Shown here: piece after piece, positions 25,443 through 33,995 of the stretch
Layout: each line of letters opens with the position of its first letter
Position numbering within the stretch: position 1 is the stretch's first letter
DNA from: Tomitella biformata AHU 1821
GTDB lineage: Bacteria; Actinomycetota; Actinomycetes; Mycobacteriales; Mycobacteriaceae
DNA: 64,000 nt
NCBI RefSeq assembly: GCF_000524475.1
Contig: NZ_BAVQ01000002.1
Location: 1 to 64,000 of the forward strand
Reading direction: 5' to 3'
Notes under the pieces: model-generated
Told to the model about the DNA's origin: nothing
What the model saw: the letters and a program-made list of their open reading frames with translations, nothing else
Databases searched by the model: none
Program-made: the position numbers and the translations under genes

Positions 25443-25955
25443 TCAGGCCCAGAACGCCCAGTAGCCCGCGATCAGCGCGTCCGAGGGTGGCGGCGATCCA
25501 TACATGTTGTGGTGCGTGACGGTGGCCACGATCGGACCTGTGCCCGTCTCAGCTGCGGCCGAGGTCGGCAGCGTCGACGGATACGTCACGCCGGTCGTGT
25601 CAGGGTTGCCCTGCCAATACCGCAGATCCACGTGGCCGCTGGCCCCGGTCGCCAGGTTCTGCCAATGGATGGCGATGAACCGATAGTTGTAGAGGAAGTA
25701 ATACGGCTTGAGATCGGGGACCGCGAACGTCGTCACCCCAGGCGTCTCCCCTGTCACCGCGACCGGAGAAATCAATTGAAACATCCCGGAGGGCGTGGAC
25801 GTCGGGCCGAAGTCCGGTCCCGAGACCACCGGACTCTGGAAGATCGTGATCGGCCCTGCCTGGGCCACGGCCGCCGTCCCCACGGTGCTGGCGCCCACTG
25901 CGAGCGCTATCCCCAGCACCGCCGCCCCCACTGCTGATCGGATTGTCCTGCGCAT
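25443..25955 (-). CDS. Secreted protein of unknown function
   Basis: 170 residues. A signal peptide (residues 1-33, MRRTIRSAVGAAVLGIALAV and then VAQAG) is followed by a mature domain with many aromatic residues: KPYYFLYNYRFIAIHWQNLA and HVDLRYWQGNPDTTGVTYPS. It probably forms a beta-rich domain outside the cell. GGAGGTGG before the ATG at 25955 is the strongest ribosome site of the neighbourhood. I do not recognise the family. It lies upstream of nothing in its direction except the convergent-free gap before blaI. Confidence 0.6.
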   Translation of the reverse strand: MRRTIRSAVGAAVLGIALAVGASTVGTAAVAQAGPITIFQSPVVSGPDFGPTSTPSGMFQLISPVAVTGETPGVTTFAVPDLKPYYFLYNYRFIAIHWQNLATGASGHVDLRYWQGNPDTTGVTYPSTLPTSAAAETGTGPIVATVTHHNMYGSPPPSDALIAGYWAFWA

Positions 25956-26028
25956 CTGAGCCACCTCCGAGATGTACGTGACCCATGACACTAACAATTC
26001 CGGCGGGAATGTGCGGCGCGAGCAGGTC

Positions 26029-26232
26029 CTAGCTCGGGACGCCCACCACATCCGGCTCGCCCGAGCTGGCCGGGATGCCGCGGTCCCGGACGGCGCTGCT
26101 CTCGATATCGAAGTTGAGCACTGCCTTGTCGAGCCACTTCGGCAGCCCCCACGCGCGGTCGCCCAGCAGCGAGATCGCCGCGGGCACCACGGTCATCCGG
26201 ATGATGCCCACGACCACCACGAGGCGGCTGTT
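26029..26232 (-). pseudogene. C-terminal fragment of an MmpL-type transporter
   Basis: The frame reads VVVVGIIRMTVVPAAISLLG then DRAWGLPKWLDKAVLNFDIE before a 20-residue tail. This is the end of the last RND domain of MmpL proteins, which export lipids (the usual form is LLGDRAWWLPKWLD). Everything before the last membrane segment is missing. It begins immediately after the stop of the ABC permease (26242), in the same frame. A short protein could still be made from GTG 26220, but it cannot transport. Confidence 0.7.
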
Positions 26233-26241
26233 CTCCCACCG

Positions 26242-27006
26242 TCAGCCCGTGGTGCGGCGCCGGAAAAGCCAGGCCGCGACCAGGTAGGAGACCAGGCCGA
26301 TGCCGGCGCACCAGCCGAGCGCCCACCAGGCCTGGCCGCCGATCTCGGTGCCCATCCACAGGCCGCGGATCGTCTCGATCACCGGGGTGACGGGCTGGTG
26401 TTGGGCGAACCCGCGCAGCACCGTCGGCAGCGAGTCCGTGGGGACGAAGGCGCTGCTGACATAGGGGATGAACATGAGCACAAACGTGAAGGCGTTGGCG
26501 GCCTCCGCGGACTTGGCCACCAGTCCCGCCGCGGCCGCCAGCCAGGAGATCGCGGTGATGAACAGCGTGATCATCCCGGCCGCGGCCAGCCATTCAAGGG
26601 GCGTGGCCGTCGGCCGCCAGCCGACGGCGAACCCCACCCCGATGACGATCGCCGTGGCGACGAGGTTGCGGGCCACGCTCGCCGTGACGTGCCCGGTGAG
26701 GACGGCGGAGCTGCCGATGGGCATCGAGCGGAACCGGTCGACGATGCCGTTCTCCATGTCGTTCGCGACCGCGATCGCGGTGCTGCCCGCGCCGAAGCCC
26801 GCGCACAGCAGCACGATCCCCGGCACCACGTAGTCGACGTAGTCGGTGCCGGTCTGCATGACGCCGCCGAAGACGTAGACGAACATGAGCATCAGGACCA
26901 CGGGCAGCATGATCGCCGTCAGCATGGTCTCGATATTGCGCGTGCTGTGCCGGAGGCTCCGGCCGATCATCACTCCCGCGTCCGACGCGGCGTAGGCGAG
27001 GCTCAT
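26242..27006 (-). CDS. ABC-2 type transporter permease (DrrB-like)
   Basis: 254 residues with six membrane segments. HSTRNIETMLTAIMLPVVLM at the N-terminus and YVDYVVPGIVLLCAGFGAGS then DMENGIVDRFRSMPIGSSAV are signatures of the DrrB/ABC-2 permease family. Such exporters move drugs or lipids such as daunorubicin or phthiocerol esters outwards. The ATG overlaps the stop of the ATPase gene. The MmpL remnant directly follows its stop. The cargo is unknown; the TetR-type control suggests a xenobiotic. Confidence 0.82.
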   Translation of the reverse strand: MSLAYAASDAGVMIGRSLRHSTRNIETMLTAIMLPVVLMLMFVYVFGGVMQTGTDYVDYVVPGIVLLCAGFGAGSTAIAVANDMENGIVDRFRSMPIGSSAVLTGHVTASVARNLVATAIVIGVGFAVGWRPTATPLEWLAAAGMITLFITAISWLAAAAGLVAKSAEAANAFTFVLMFIPYVSSAFVPTDSLPTVLRGFAQHQPVTPVIETIRGLWMGTEIGGQAWWALGWCAGIGLVSYLVAAWLFRRRTTG

Positions 27007-27959
27007 GCGACTGACTCCATCTTCTGGTTGTGGCTGGCGCCGGTGAGGGCGAGGAACACGTCGTCGAGGCTCGGGCGGTGCAATGAGATCGATGCCGCCG
27101 CCGCGCCTGCTGCGGACAGGTCCGCGAGCAGGACCCGGACGCGCTCCGCTGTCCCGTCGGTGGCGACCTCGAGGGTCCGGCGGGACTCGTCCGGCGCACC
27201 CGAGACCCGGGCCCCGAGGACGCGGCGGGCCCGCTCGAACGTGGCGCTGGCGTCGAACTCCAGCCGGACGATCTCCCCGGCCAGGCTCGACTTGAGCTCG
27301 TCCGCGGTGCCCTCCACGACGATGCGGCCGCCGTCGAGCATCGCGATGCGATCGGCCAGCCGGTCTGCCTCCTCGAGGTACTGGGTGGTGAGGAAGACGG
27401 TCGTGCCGGCGGCGACGAGTCCGCGCGCGGTTGCCCAGACCTGCTCGCGGCTGCGGGGGTCGAGACCCGTCGTCGGCTCGTCGAGGAAGACCAGCGTCGG
27501 GCGGTTGACCAGGCTCACGGCCAGGTCCAGGCGCCGCCGCAGGCCGCCGGAGAAGGCCTTCACCCGTCGGCCGGCGTGCTCGGCCAGGTCGAACTCGACC
27601 AGCAGCTCCGCGGCCCGCGCCCGCGCCTTGGCCCGCGGGTACCGGTGCAGCCGCGCCATCATCACGAGGTTCTCCTCCGCCGTGAGGAGCTCGTCGACGG
27701 CGGCGTACTGGCCGGTGAGGCTGATCGAGCGGCGCACGCCGACGGGGTCCGCCAGCAGCTCGTGTCCGGCGACGGTCGCCTGTCCCGCGTCCGGCCGCGC
27801 CAGCGTGGCCAGGATGTTGACCATCGTGGTCTTCCCCGCCCCGTTCGGCCCCAGCAGCGCGAAGATGGTCCCCGTCTCCACCGTTAGGTCGACACCATCG
27901 AGGACAACACGGTCCCCATAGGCCTTGCGTATCCCCGTAGCCCTAATTGCGTATGTCAT
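27003..27959 (-). CDS. ABC transporter ATP-binding protein, DrrA-like drug/lipid exporter
   Basis: 318 residues from the ATG at 27959; longer in-frame starts would cover the operators. Walker A is GPNGAGKTT, the signature FSGGLRRRLDLAVSLVNRPT, and Walker B LVFLDEPTTGLDPRSREQ; the switch His is replaced by Gln in TTQYLEEAD, which is common in the DrrA group. The C-terminal 90 residues (RRTLEVATDGTAERVRVLLA) form the DrrA-type extra domain. Overlaps the permease gene by four bases. Regulated by the divergent TetR protein. Confidence 0.87.
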   Translation of the reverse strand: MTYAIRATGIRKAYGDRVVLDGVDLTVETGTIFALLGPNGAGKTTMVNILATLARPDAGQATVAGHELLADPVGVRRSISLTGQYAAVDELLTAEENLVMMARLHRYPRAKARARAAELLVEFDLAEHAGRRVKAFSGGLRRRLDLAVSLVNRPTLVFLDEPTTGLDPRSREQVWATARGLVAAGTTVFLTTQYLEEADRLADRIAMLDGGRIVVEGTADELKSSLAGEIVRLEFDASATFERARRVLGARVSGAPDESRRTLEVATDGTAERVRVLLADLSAAGAAAASISLHRPSLDDVFLALTGASHNQKMESVA

Positions 27960-27982
27960 ACACATCAAAGTATATGGCATAC
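27951..27982. promoter_or_regulatory. Two palindromic operators in the ABC/TetR divergent promoter
   Basis: GTATG-T-CATAC (27951-27961) and GTATATGGCATAC (27970-27982) share the GTAT and ATAC arms and lie about two helical turns apart. The first overlaps the ATPase start codon. They sit between the ABC exporter and the TetR gene at 28044 and are the obvious binding sites of that TetR protein. Confidence 0.7.
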
Positions 27983-28043
27983 ACTGATTTGCCAAGGGGT
28001 AATTTTGGAGAGATTTCCGAACAGCGAGAGAGAGGCGATCGGC

Positions 28044-28775
28044 ATGACCGACCACGAGGTGGCCGCCCTCCCGCCCGGGCTGGACCTGCTGTGGGGCCGG
28101 CGCGAACGCGGCAGGCAGGGCCGCAAGGCGGACCTGAGCCTGGACGCGATCATCGCGGCCGCCATCGCCGTCGCCGACGCCGAGGGCCTGGCCGCAGTCT
28201 CCATGGCGCGCGTTGCCAAGGATCTCGGGTTCTCCACGATGTCGCTATACCGACACGTGCAGAACAAAGACGAGTTGCTCCAGCTGATGTGGAACGCCAG
28301 CGCGATCGACGCGCCCGTTATCACTGGCGACGATTGGCGCGCGAGGCTCCGGAGCTGGGCCGTCGGGCAGTGGAACATGCTCAAGGTCCGCCGATGGGTC
28401 CTCGAGATGCCCATGATCGCGCCGCCGGCCGGGCCAAACTCGCTGGCCTGGGTCGAACAGGCGATGCAGGCGCTGGCGGACACCCCGCTCTCGGAAGCCG
28501 AGAAGCTCGGCTGCGTCGGGCTGCTGAGCTCGTTCACCCTCGGCGAGGCACGGATGTCCCACGAGGAGACGAAGGCCGCCGGGACGGCGAAGCCGATGGA
28601 CTACGGCGCGGTGCTGCGCGCCGTAGCGGACGAGCGCGGGTACCCGGCGCTGCACCATGCGGCGTGGTCGGGCGAGCTCGAAGGCGCTGGCGACACCGAC
28701 CCTGACGCCGGCTTCCAATTCGGACTCGAGCGGATCCTCGACGGTGTCGAGGCGCTCGTCCGCCGGGCAGGCTGA
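28044..28775 (+). CDS. TetR-family regulator of the adjacent ABC exporter
   Basis: 243 residues from the ATG at 28044. The helix-turn-helix is LSLDAIIAAAIAVADAEGLA and then VSMARVAKDLGFSTMSLYRH, with HVQNKDELLQ. The longer C-terminal domain (WNASAIDAPVITGDDWRARL) is of the tetracycline-repressor C-terminal type used for drug sensing. It begins with about 25 residues before the DNA-binding domain (LLWGRRERGRQGRKA). Divergent from drrAB-like genes with two dyads between, the standard arrangement for a repressor released by its exported substrate. Confidence 0.85.
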   Translation: MTDHEVAALPPGLDLLWGRRERGRQGRKADLSLDAIIAAAIAVADAEGLAAVSMARVAKDLGFSTMSLYRHVQNKDELLQLMWNASAIDAPVITGDDWRARLRSWAVGQWNMLKVRRWVLEMPMIAPPAGPNSLAWVEQAMQALADTPLSEAEKLGCVGLLSSFTLGEARMSHEETKAAGTAKPMDYGAVLRAVADERGYPALHHAAWSGELEGAGDTDPDAGFQFGLERILDGVEALVRRAG

Positions 28776-28784
28776 GCCAGCTCC

Positions 28785-29603
28785 TCAGCCGTCGAGCCTG
28801 AACACCCGCGCCGCGTTGCCTCGCAGGAATAGGGTCTGCGCCTCCTGGTCCAGCCCCAACTCCGCGATCCGCTCGAGGCATCGCGCGGGCGAGATCATCG
28901 GCCAGTTGGAGCCGAACAGCACCCGGGTCCGCCCGCGACCACGCAGGTATTCCACGAGCGGCCGCGGCAGCCTGTGGACCGCGTACGCCGACGTGTCGAT
29001 GTGAAAATTGGGGTACTTGGTGGCAAGCGAGATGACCTCGTCGATCCACGGGTAGCCGACGTGCCCGCCGATAACGACCAGTTCGGGGAACTCGAGCAGC
29101 ACCGTGTCCAAGTACGGGATGGGCCGGCCGGGCTCCGAGGGGCACAGCGGCCCGGTGTGGCCGACCTGCGTGCAGAACGGGATCCCGAGCTCCACGCACG
29201 CGGCGTAGAGCGGGTAGTAGCGGCGATCGTCCGGCGGCAGGTTCCACAGCCAGGGCACGATCCGCAGGGCGACCGCCCCCAACTCGGTGACGGCCCGCCG
29301 CAGCTCGGCGACCGCCGCGACGGGATAGCGCAGGTCCGCGGCCGCGACCATGGCGAATCGATCCGGGTGCGCCGTGACGGCGGCCGCCACCTCGTCGTTG
29401 CTGATCAGCATGCCGTACGGCCCGGACCACGCGCACAGCAGTGAGCGCTCGACCCCGGCCTCGTCCATGGCCCGGAGGGTGGCGGACAGCGGCAGCGGCC
29501 CCAGGTCCTCCTGGCCGGTCCAACGCAGGATCGAGCCCAGCCATGGTTGGGACATGAATAGCTCGTTGGGGTGCTGGGACCACGCGTCGATGATGGTGTC
29601 CAT
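28785..29603 (-). CDS. Amidohydrolase (metal-dependent hydrolase, PF04909-like)
   Basis: 272 residues. The barrel ends with HIDTSAYAVHRLPRPLVEYL and RTRVLFGSNWPMIS, the usual C-terminal strands of amidohydrolase-2 (ACMSD-like) proteins; VVIGGHVGYPWIDEV in the middle carries a metal-site His. The N-terminal HxH motif is degenerate (IIDAWSQHPNELF). Family members decarboxylate or hydrolyse aromatic or lactone substrates. No operon partners; it converges with the TetR gene by 10 bases. Confidence 0.75.
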   Translation of the reverse strand: MDTIIDAWSQHPNELFMSQPWLGSILRWTGQEDLGPLPLSATLRAMDEAGVERSLLCAWSGPYGMLISNDEVAAAVTAHPDRFAMVAAADLRYPVAAVAELRRAVTELGAVALRIVPWLWNLPPDDRRYYPLYAACVELGIPFCTQVGHTGPLCPSEPGRPIPYLDTVLLEFPELVVIGGHVGYPWIDEVISLATKYPNFHIDTSAYAVHRLPRPLVEYLRGRGRTRVLFGSNWPMISPARCLERIAELGLDQEAQTLFLRGNAARVFRLDG

Positions 29604-29720
29604 AACCCACGCTAAATCCCGCCGCCCGCGATGTCACCCCATGGTGGGGTTGGCGCCACCGCCGCCTGCGGCCATGACCCACACTACGAGCGTGACCGCG
29701 GGCCTGCTGACGGTCACGCT

Positions 29721-29831
29721 CGGGCCATCGACAAGCACATCGGGAACATCTTCGCCAAGCTGGACCTGCCGCCCTCGGACGCGCACCACCGGCGGGTCCT
29801 CGCCGTGCTGGCGCGGCTGCAGGAGCCCTGA
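29721..29831 (+). pseudogene. C-terminal fragment of a LuxR/NarL-type response regulator
   Basis: In one frame the sequence ends AIDKHIGNIFAKLDLPPSDA then HHRRVLAVLARLQEP and a stop. This is the recognition helix and C-terminus of NarL-type regulators (usual form VSKHIGNIFAKLDLPPSD). The receiver domain and first half of the helix-turn-helix are absent. It is a remnant of about 35 codons in the debris field between 29.6 and 31 kb. Confidence 0.65.
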
Positions 29832-29915
29832 GCAAAGCCGCTCTCAGCACCGCGGACGGTTCGGCGCCGGCCCACCCGGAGTCGGCAGCTCCAGGACCCG
29901 CGAGTGCTCGAGCCG

Positions 29916-30299
29916 TCAGGCCAGGAAGGCCATCCCGAGCCGGGCCTTGCCGTACCCGTCGATGGGGTCGAAGCCGACCGCCCCGGCCAACGTCTCGACC
30001 CGCGTTTGCATCGTGGAATGGTGGACCCCGAGGCTGCGGGCCGCCTGGCGGAGGGTGCTCGAGTCGAGCAGCGCGCCGACGGTGGCGGCCGCCCCGCGCT
30101 GGCCCATCGCCGCGCCCGGCCGGATCGCGTCGGGGTTCGCCGCTCCCAGCGGGGACTCCGCGAGGACCCGGATAAGGCCGCCGTGGACGTCCGCGTTTAC
30201 GCTCTGCTGCTCGGGCAGCTCGCAGAGGCGGACCGCGACCAGCGCGGTGCGCATCACATCGCCGGGCCAGCTCACGCGCTCGGACCAGTCCGCCCCGAC
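29916..30299 (-). pseudogene. C-terminal fragment of a PucR-type regulator
   Basis: The frame ends ALLDSSTLRQAARSLGVHHS and then TMQTRVETLAGAVGFDP with a short tail, the PucR/CdaR C-terminal helix-turn-helix. Upstream it is readable back to GADWSERVSWPGDVMRTALV, but the rest of the regulator (normally several hundred residues) is missing. A GTG at 30275 could start a 119-residue product. I treat it as a 5'-truncated remnant. Confidence 0.55.
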
Positions 30300-30397
30300 G
30301 CCAGGAGGCCAAGGCGCCCGGCAGCCTCCTGGCGGGCGCCGAGTTCGGACCCTCAGCTAAGACTGTCGATGTGGACGCTACGGCATGGGCCGCGCCG

Positions 30398-30970
30398 TCA
30401 GCGTGCCGAAAGCGCCCGGTACGGGACCATGGGCTCGCCGTACTCGACCGGCCTGAGGCTGTCGTCCGACATGTCCTTCGCGGCCCGCTTGGCGGCCTCG
30501 GCATCGGGGAATCGGTAGACGGCGTGCACGACGCTGTTCTCGGAGTCCCGGTCCTCATAGGTTCGGGAGGTGGAGAAGCCCATGAGCATGCCCTCCCGCT
30601 CCGCGATCGCGGGCGCGTCGCCCGAGAGCAGGATCGACAGGGCGGACGGGCCCTTCAGCACCTGCGTCGACATCGACACCGATCGGGTCATGAGCGGGTC
30701 CAGCTCGGTGGGCAGCACGATGTACTCGGCCATCCGCTGGCCCTCCACGTAGCGGCCCGCCGCCGCGCTCGAGACCGTCGAGAACTCCGGCTGCGGCGTC
30801 GTCAGGAACGATCCGGTGTCCAGGTTCAGCTCCCCGGTCTACTTCGCGACCGCCGTGTCCGACGCGCCCGCCACGCTCGCGCCGCCCTCGGTGCTGGAGC
30901 TGCAACTGGTGATCAGCAGCATCCCTGCCGCCGCGGCGGCCACCATCGGGGCCAGCATTCGAGTGCGCAT
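30398..30970 (-). pseudogene. Lipoprotein of the DUF7373-like family, interrupted by a stop codon
   Basis: From the ATG at 30970 a signal peptide with a lipobox (GMLLITSCSSS) and 20 more residues are followed by TAG at 30839-30841. The same frame continues after the stop with TGELNLDTGSFLTTPQPEFS then GRYVEGQRMAEYIVLPTELD and ends at 30398. This second part resembles mycobacterial lipoproteins with the pattern LDxGxYPTTP. Apart from the stop the frame is intact over 190 codons. The known relatives are about twice as long, so the 3' part is probably lost as well. Confidence 0.65.
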
Positions 30971-31120
30971 GGAAATCCGTCTCTCGGGTCTGGCCGGGTG
31001 CTCGTCGAAGATCAGATGCGGCGATGACGATAAATGTTCCCATCCCACGTCGCGCTTCCCAACGGGGAAGATCTCAATGGGGGGACAATGGCCACCAGAG
31101 CGTCGAACGAGGTGGACATC

Positions 31121-31846
31121 ATGCGAGTAGAGCCGAGCGATCGCTGGGTGCGGGGATTTGTGGGCGAGACGGCCGTGGTCGACAGCCACACCCCGCTGTT
31201 GTTCTGGGAGGAGTCCTTCCCGGTGCCCTCGTACGCCTTCGCCCGCGTGGACGTGCGCACCGACCTGCTCGGACCCGGCTCGCCGCCAGCGGAGCGGCAC
31301 CCCTTCTTCGGGCCGCGGGGCCCGGTAGGCCAATGGTTCGACCTGCACCTGGACGGCCACACCCGCCAGCGCGCCGCGTGGGTGCGCGCCGACCCGGCGC
31401 TGGCCGGCCGCATCGTGTTCTCGTGGCAGCCGGGCGTGCTCGACCGCTGGCTCGAGGAGGACGAGAAGGTCTCCGGCCACCCCCGCGACCCGCACAAGCG
31501 GGTCGACGCGCTGCCCAGCTCCCGGCACGTCCGCATCGCGCGCGGCGGCGACGTGCTCGCCGAGTCCTCGCGTCCGGTGCTGCTGTTCGAGACGGGCCTG
31601 CCCACCCGCTATTACCTGCCGCGGGAGGACGTCGACCTGGGCAAGCTCACCGCCCGGCGCCGGCGCACCCACTGCCCGTACAAGGGCGACGCGGAGGAGT
31701 ACTGGGACACGCCGGGCGCGGAGTCCGTCGCCTGGTCCTACCCGCGCCCCTTCCCGGCGGTCGGCGCGATCGCCGGCCGCATCGCGTTCTACAACGGGCT
31801 CGTCGACATCACCGTCGACGGCAAACCCCTGGAGGCATCCCCATGA
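31121..31846 (+). CDS. Protein with two DUF427 domains
   Basis: 241 residues from the ATG at 31121 (GAGG eight bases upstream); an ATG at 31088 is the alternative. The first DUF427 copy begins RWVRGFVGETAVVDSHTPLL, and the second RHVRIARGGDVLAESSRPVL with YYLPREDVDL, RRTHCPYKGDAEEYWDT and IAGRIAFYNGLVDITVDG. The second copy has the conserved CPYKG loop in full. Function unknown; the DUF427 fold is a small beta barrel. Its stop overlaps the next start (ATGA), so it is co-translated with the repeat protein behind it. Confidence 0.8.
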   Translation: MRVEPSDRWVRGFVGETAVVDSHTPLLFWEESFPVPSYAFARVDVRTDLLGPGSPPAERHPFFGPRGPVGQWFDLHLDGHTRQRAAWVRADPALAGRIVFSWQPGVLDRWLEEDEKVSGHPRDPHKRVDALPSSRHVRIARGGDVLAESSRPVLLFETGLPTRYYLPREDVDLGKLTARRRRTHCPYKGDAEEYWDTPGAESVAWSYPRPFPAVGAIAGRIAFYNGLVDITVDGKPLEASP

Positions 31847-32115
31847 GAACCCATCAGCACGCATGCCGACGCCCGGAGTCCCAGATCGTCGGGCCCCAGA
31901 TCGTCGGGCCGCGGCTCCTCGCACCGACCGCGATGGCCCCCGTCGCCATCGCCGCGTGTGCGATCGGCGCGGTCGCTATCGGCACTGTCGCGATCGGCCG
32001 ACTAGTCATCGCAAACGCCGTGATCCGCAAGCTGAAGGCCGAGGAGATCGAGATCCGGTCACTGCGGGTCGAGCGGTTGGAGGTGGCGGGCCAGAGCTGG
32101 CCGCCGGCGCCCTAA
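31843..32115 (+). CDS. Small protein with alternating AIG repeats (beta-helix-like)
   Basis: 90 residues. After a basic N-terminus, the run MAPVAIAACAIGAVAIGTVA and IGRLVIANAVI shows a hydrophobic residue every few positions (A-I-G/A), then LKAEEIEIRSLRVERLEV keeps the same rhythm. This periodicity suggests a short parallel beta-helix of the pentapeptide kind or a membrane-inserted strand pattern. GGAGG seven bases before the ATG. It overlaps the DUF427 gene start-to-stop. I do not recognise it by name. It also overlaps the end of the convergent TSUP gene by four bases. Confidence 0.65.
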   Translation: MRTHQHACRRPESQIVGPQIVGPRLLAPTAMAPVAIAACAIGAVAIGTVAIGRLVIANAVIRKLKAEEIEIRSLRVERLEVAGQSWPPAP

Positions 32116-32840
32116 GCAGTCACGATCGTGAGAATCCCCGCCGCCAGCACCAGCGCGATCACGCCCCACCGGAAGGTCCCGACGGACAGCCGCTGCGCGA
32201 TCGCGATGCCGACACGGTTGCCGATCAACCCCACGACGAGACAGCCCACGAGCATGGGCCAGATCGCCGCCAGGCCCACGTCGGAGTAGATCCACAGCAG
32301 CGCCAGCGACAGCGTGTTGGTGATGACGAAGAAGCCTGCGAGGTCGGCGATAAAGCTCATCGGCGGGAGCTTGGCCCGGCCCAGCAACAGCACCACGGGC
32401 GGCCCGTTCAGCGAGGTGGTGGTGCCGAAATAGCCGCTGACGAATCCCGCCACGGACAGGGCCGGGCGCGACGGCGGCCGCGGGCCGCCGGACGGCTGAA
32501 TCGCCAGCGCCAGCCCGCACAGCACCGTCAACGCCCCGACTGCGGGCTTGAGATAGGCGACGGGCAGCAGCGCCACAGTCAGCACCCCCAGCCAGGCGCC
32601 CGGCAGGCTCGCGCCGCCCAGCCACCCGACGCGGCGCCATTCGACATGTGCCCGCAACTGGATGACGGCCGCGATCCTCGTCGCCAGCCCCACCACCAGG
32701 TTGACGATCACGACGTCGGTCACGTCGATGCCGGCCAGCAACATCAGCGGAGTCGCGATCAGCGCGGTGCCGAAGCCTGTGGCGCCGCCGATGATCGATG
32801 CGAAACTCATGCAGAGTATTGCCAGCAGGAGGGTGGACAC
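32112..32840 (-). CDS. TSUP (TauE/SafE) family membrane permease
   Basis: 242 residues with about eight membrane segments. The first segment reads LCMSFASIIGGATGFGTALI, the family motif with Gly-rich turn; the repeat at mid-protein is VAGFVSGYFGTTTSLNGPPV. TSUP proteins are thought to carry sulfonates, sulfite or other small organic anions. Neither the substrate nor a partner gene can be seen. Its start codon lies 102 bases from the divergent pirin gene. Confidence 0.83.
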   Translation of the reverse strand: MSTLLLAILCMSFASIIGGATGFGTALIATPLMLLAGIDVTDVVIVNLVVGLATRIAAVIQLRAHVEWRRVGWLGGASLPGAWLGVLTVALLPVAYLKPAVGALTVLCGLALAIQPSGGPRPPSRPALSVAGFVSGYFGTTTSLNGPPVVLLLGRAKLPPMSFIADLAGFFVITNTLSLALLWIYSDVGLAAIWPMLVGCLVVGLIGNRVGIAIAQRLSVGTFRWGVIALVLAAGILTIVTA

Positions 32841-32942
32841 CCGCAGAGCTTATCGGCGCGGCCGACCGCTGGAATAGTTGCGGGAGCAAGTAGGTTATGC
32901 GGACTATCGCCCCTTGGCGGAACTACCAGGATGGAGCACCAC

Positions 32943-33995
32943 ATGGAGACATCGAACGAGCGTGGCCAGGTCTTCCGGCTCGGCCAGCCCTGGCAGGGCA
33001 TTCCGCCCTTCCTGTTCGCGAACTGGCACGTGGACCATTACCCGGCCGGCAACGAGGACATGGCCCCGGCCGAGGGCTCCGGGGGCCGCGAACTGGGCGC
33101 AGACTTCGGGCACCCGTCCGGCTGGAGCATGTACCACGGCCAGACCGTGCCGGGCTTCCCCGCGCACCCGCACCGCGGCTTCGAGACCATCACCATCGTC
33201 GAGCGCGGCTACATCGACCATGCGGACTCCCTGGGCGCGGTCGCCCGCTTCGGTGCCGGCGACGTGCAGTGGCTGACGGCCGGGCGCGGCATCTCGCACT
33301 CGGAGATGTTCCCGCTACTCAACACCGATGAGGACAACCCCTCCGAGCTGTTCCAGATCTGGCTGAACCTGCCCGCCGCGTCGAAGCTGGTGGACCCCGA
33401 GTTCCGGATGTTGTGGGGCGAGGACATCCCGGTGGTGCGCTCCGTGGGGCCCAACGGCGGCGCGGCCAGCGTCAAGGTGATCGCCGGACGCTATGAGACC
33501 CGCCGGGACACCGGCGTCGGCATCGACCCCCTCGCCCCGCCCGTCGGCTCCTGGGCCGCGGACCCGGCCTCCGACGTCGCCGTCTGGCTGATCGAGCTGG
33601 AGCCGCACGCCGAGGTCGAGTTGCCCGCCCAGGCCGCAGACCGCGCCCAGCGGGTCCTCTACGTCTACGGCGAGGACTCCCACGCCACCATCGAGGGCCT
33701 CGAGGTGGCGGGCGGATTCGGCTTCGCCCAAAACGGGCGCGACACCACGCTCATCGAGACCGGCGAGTCCGGCGCGAAACTCCTGCTGCTGCAGGGCGTC
33801 CCGATCGACGAGCCCGTCGCCCAGCACGGCCCGTTCGTGATGAACACCCGCGAGGAGCTCGTCGAGTCCTTCGAGGAGTACCAGCGCACCCAGTTCGGCG
33901 GCTGGCCGTGGGACCGCGACGACGTGGTGCACCCCCGCGAGGAGGGCCGCTTCGCCCGGCACGTCGATGGCCGAGTGGAGCGGCCCAGCGTCTAG
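32943..33995 (+). CDS. Pirin family protein (cupin)
   Basis: 350 residues from the ATG at 32943 (GGAG six bases upstream). The N-terminal cupin carries HPHRGFETITIVERG and GRGISHSEMFPL, which supply three His and one Glu iron ligands. The C-terminal cupin follows at about residue 190. Pirins act as redox-sensing iron proteins; some are quercetin dioxygenases. The C-terminal tail beyond residue 290 (EEYQRTQFGGWPWDRDDVVH) is as in other actinobacterial pirins. The stop TAG overlaps the convergent ADH stop in a CTAG. Confidence 0.88.
   Translation: METSNERGQVFRLGQPWQGIPPFLFANWHVDHYPAGNEDMAPAEGSGGRELGADFGHPSGWSMYHGQTVPGFPAHPHRGFETITIVERGYIDHADSLGAVARFGAGDVQWLTAGRGISHSEMFPLLNTDEDNPSELFQIWLNLPAASKLVDPEFRMLWGEDIPVVRSVGPNGGAASVKVIAGRYETRRDTGVGIDPLAPPVGSWAADPASDVAVWLIELEPHAEVELPAQAADRAQRVLYVYGEDSHATIEGLEVAGGFGFAQNGRDTTLIETGESGAKLLLLQGVPIDEPVAQHGPFVMNTREELVESFEEYQRTQFGGWPWDRDDVVHPREEGRFARHVDGRVERPSV

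Noticed and set aside
28534-30558. Very long open frame on the minus strand across amidohydrolase and fragments
   Set aside because: Composition is Arg/Ala/Gly-rich without domain motifs; it is the out-of-frame shadow of the TetR and amidohydrolase genes in high-GC DNA.
31863-33995. Long plus-strand open frame reaching back over the TSUP gene from pirin
   Set aside because: The first part is antisense to a clear TSUP permease; the real pirin start at 32943 has its own ribosome site.
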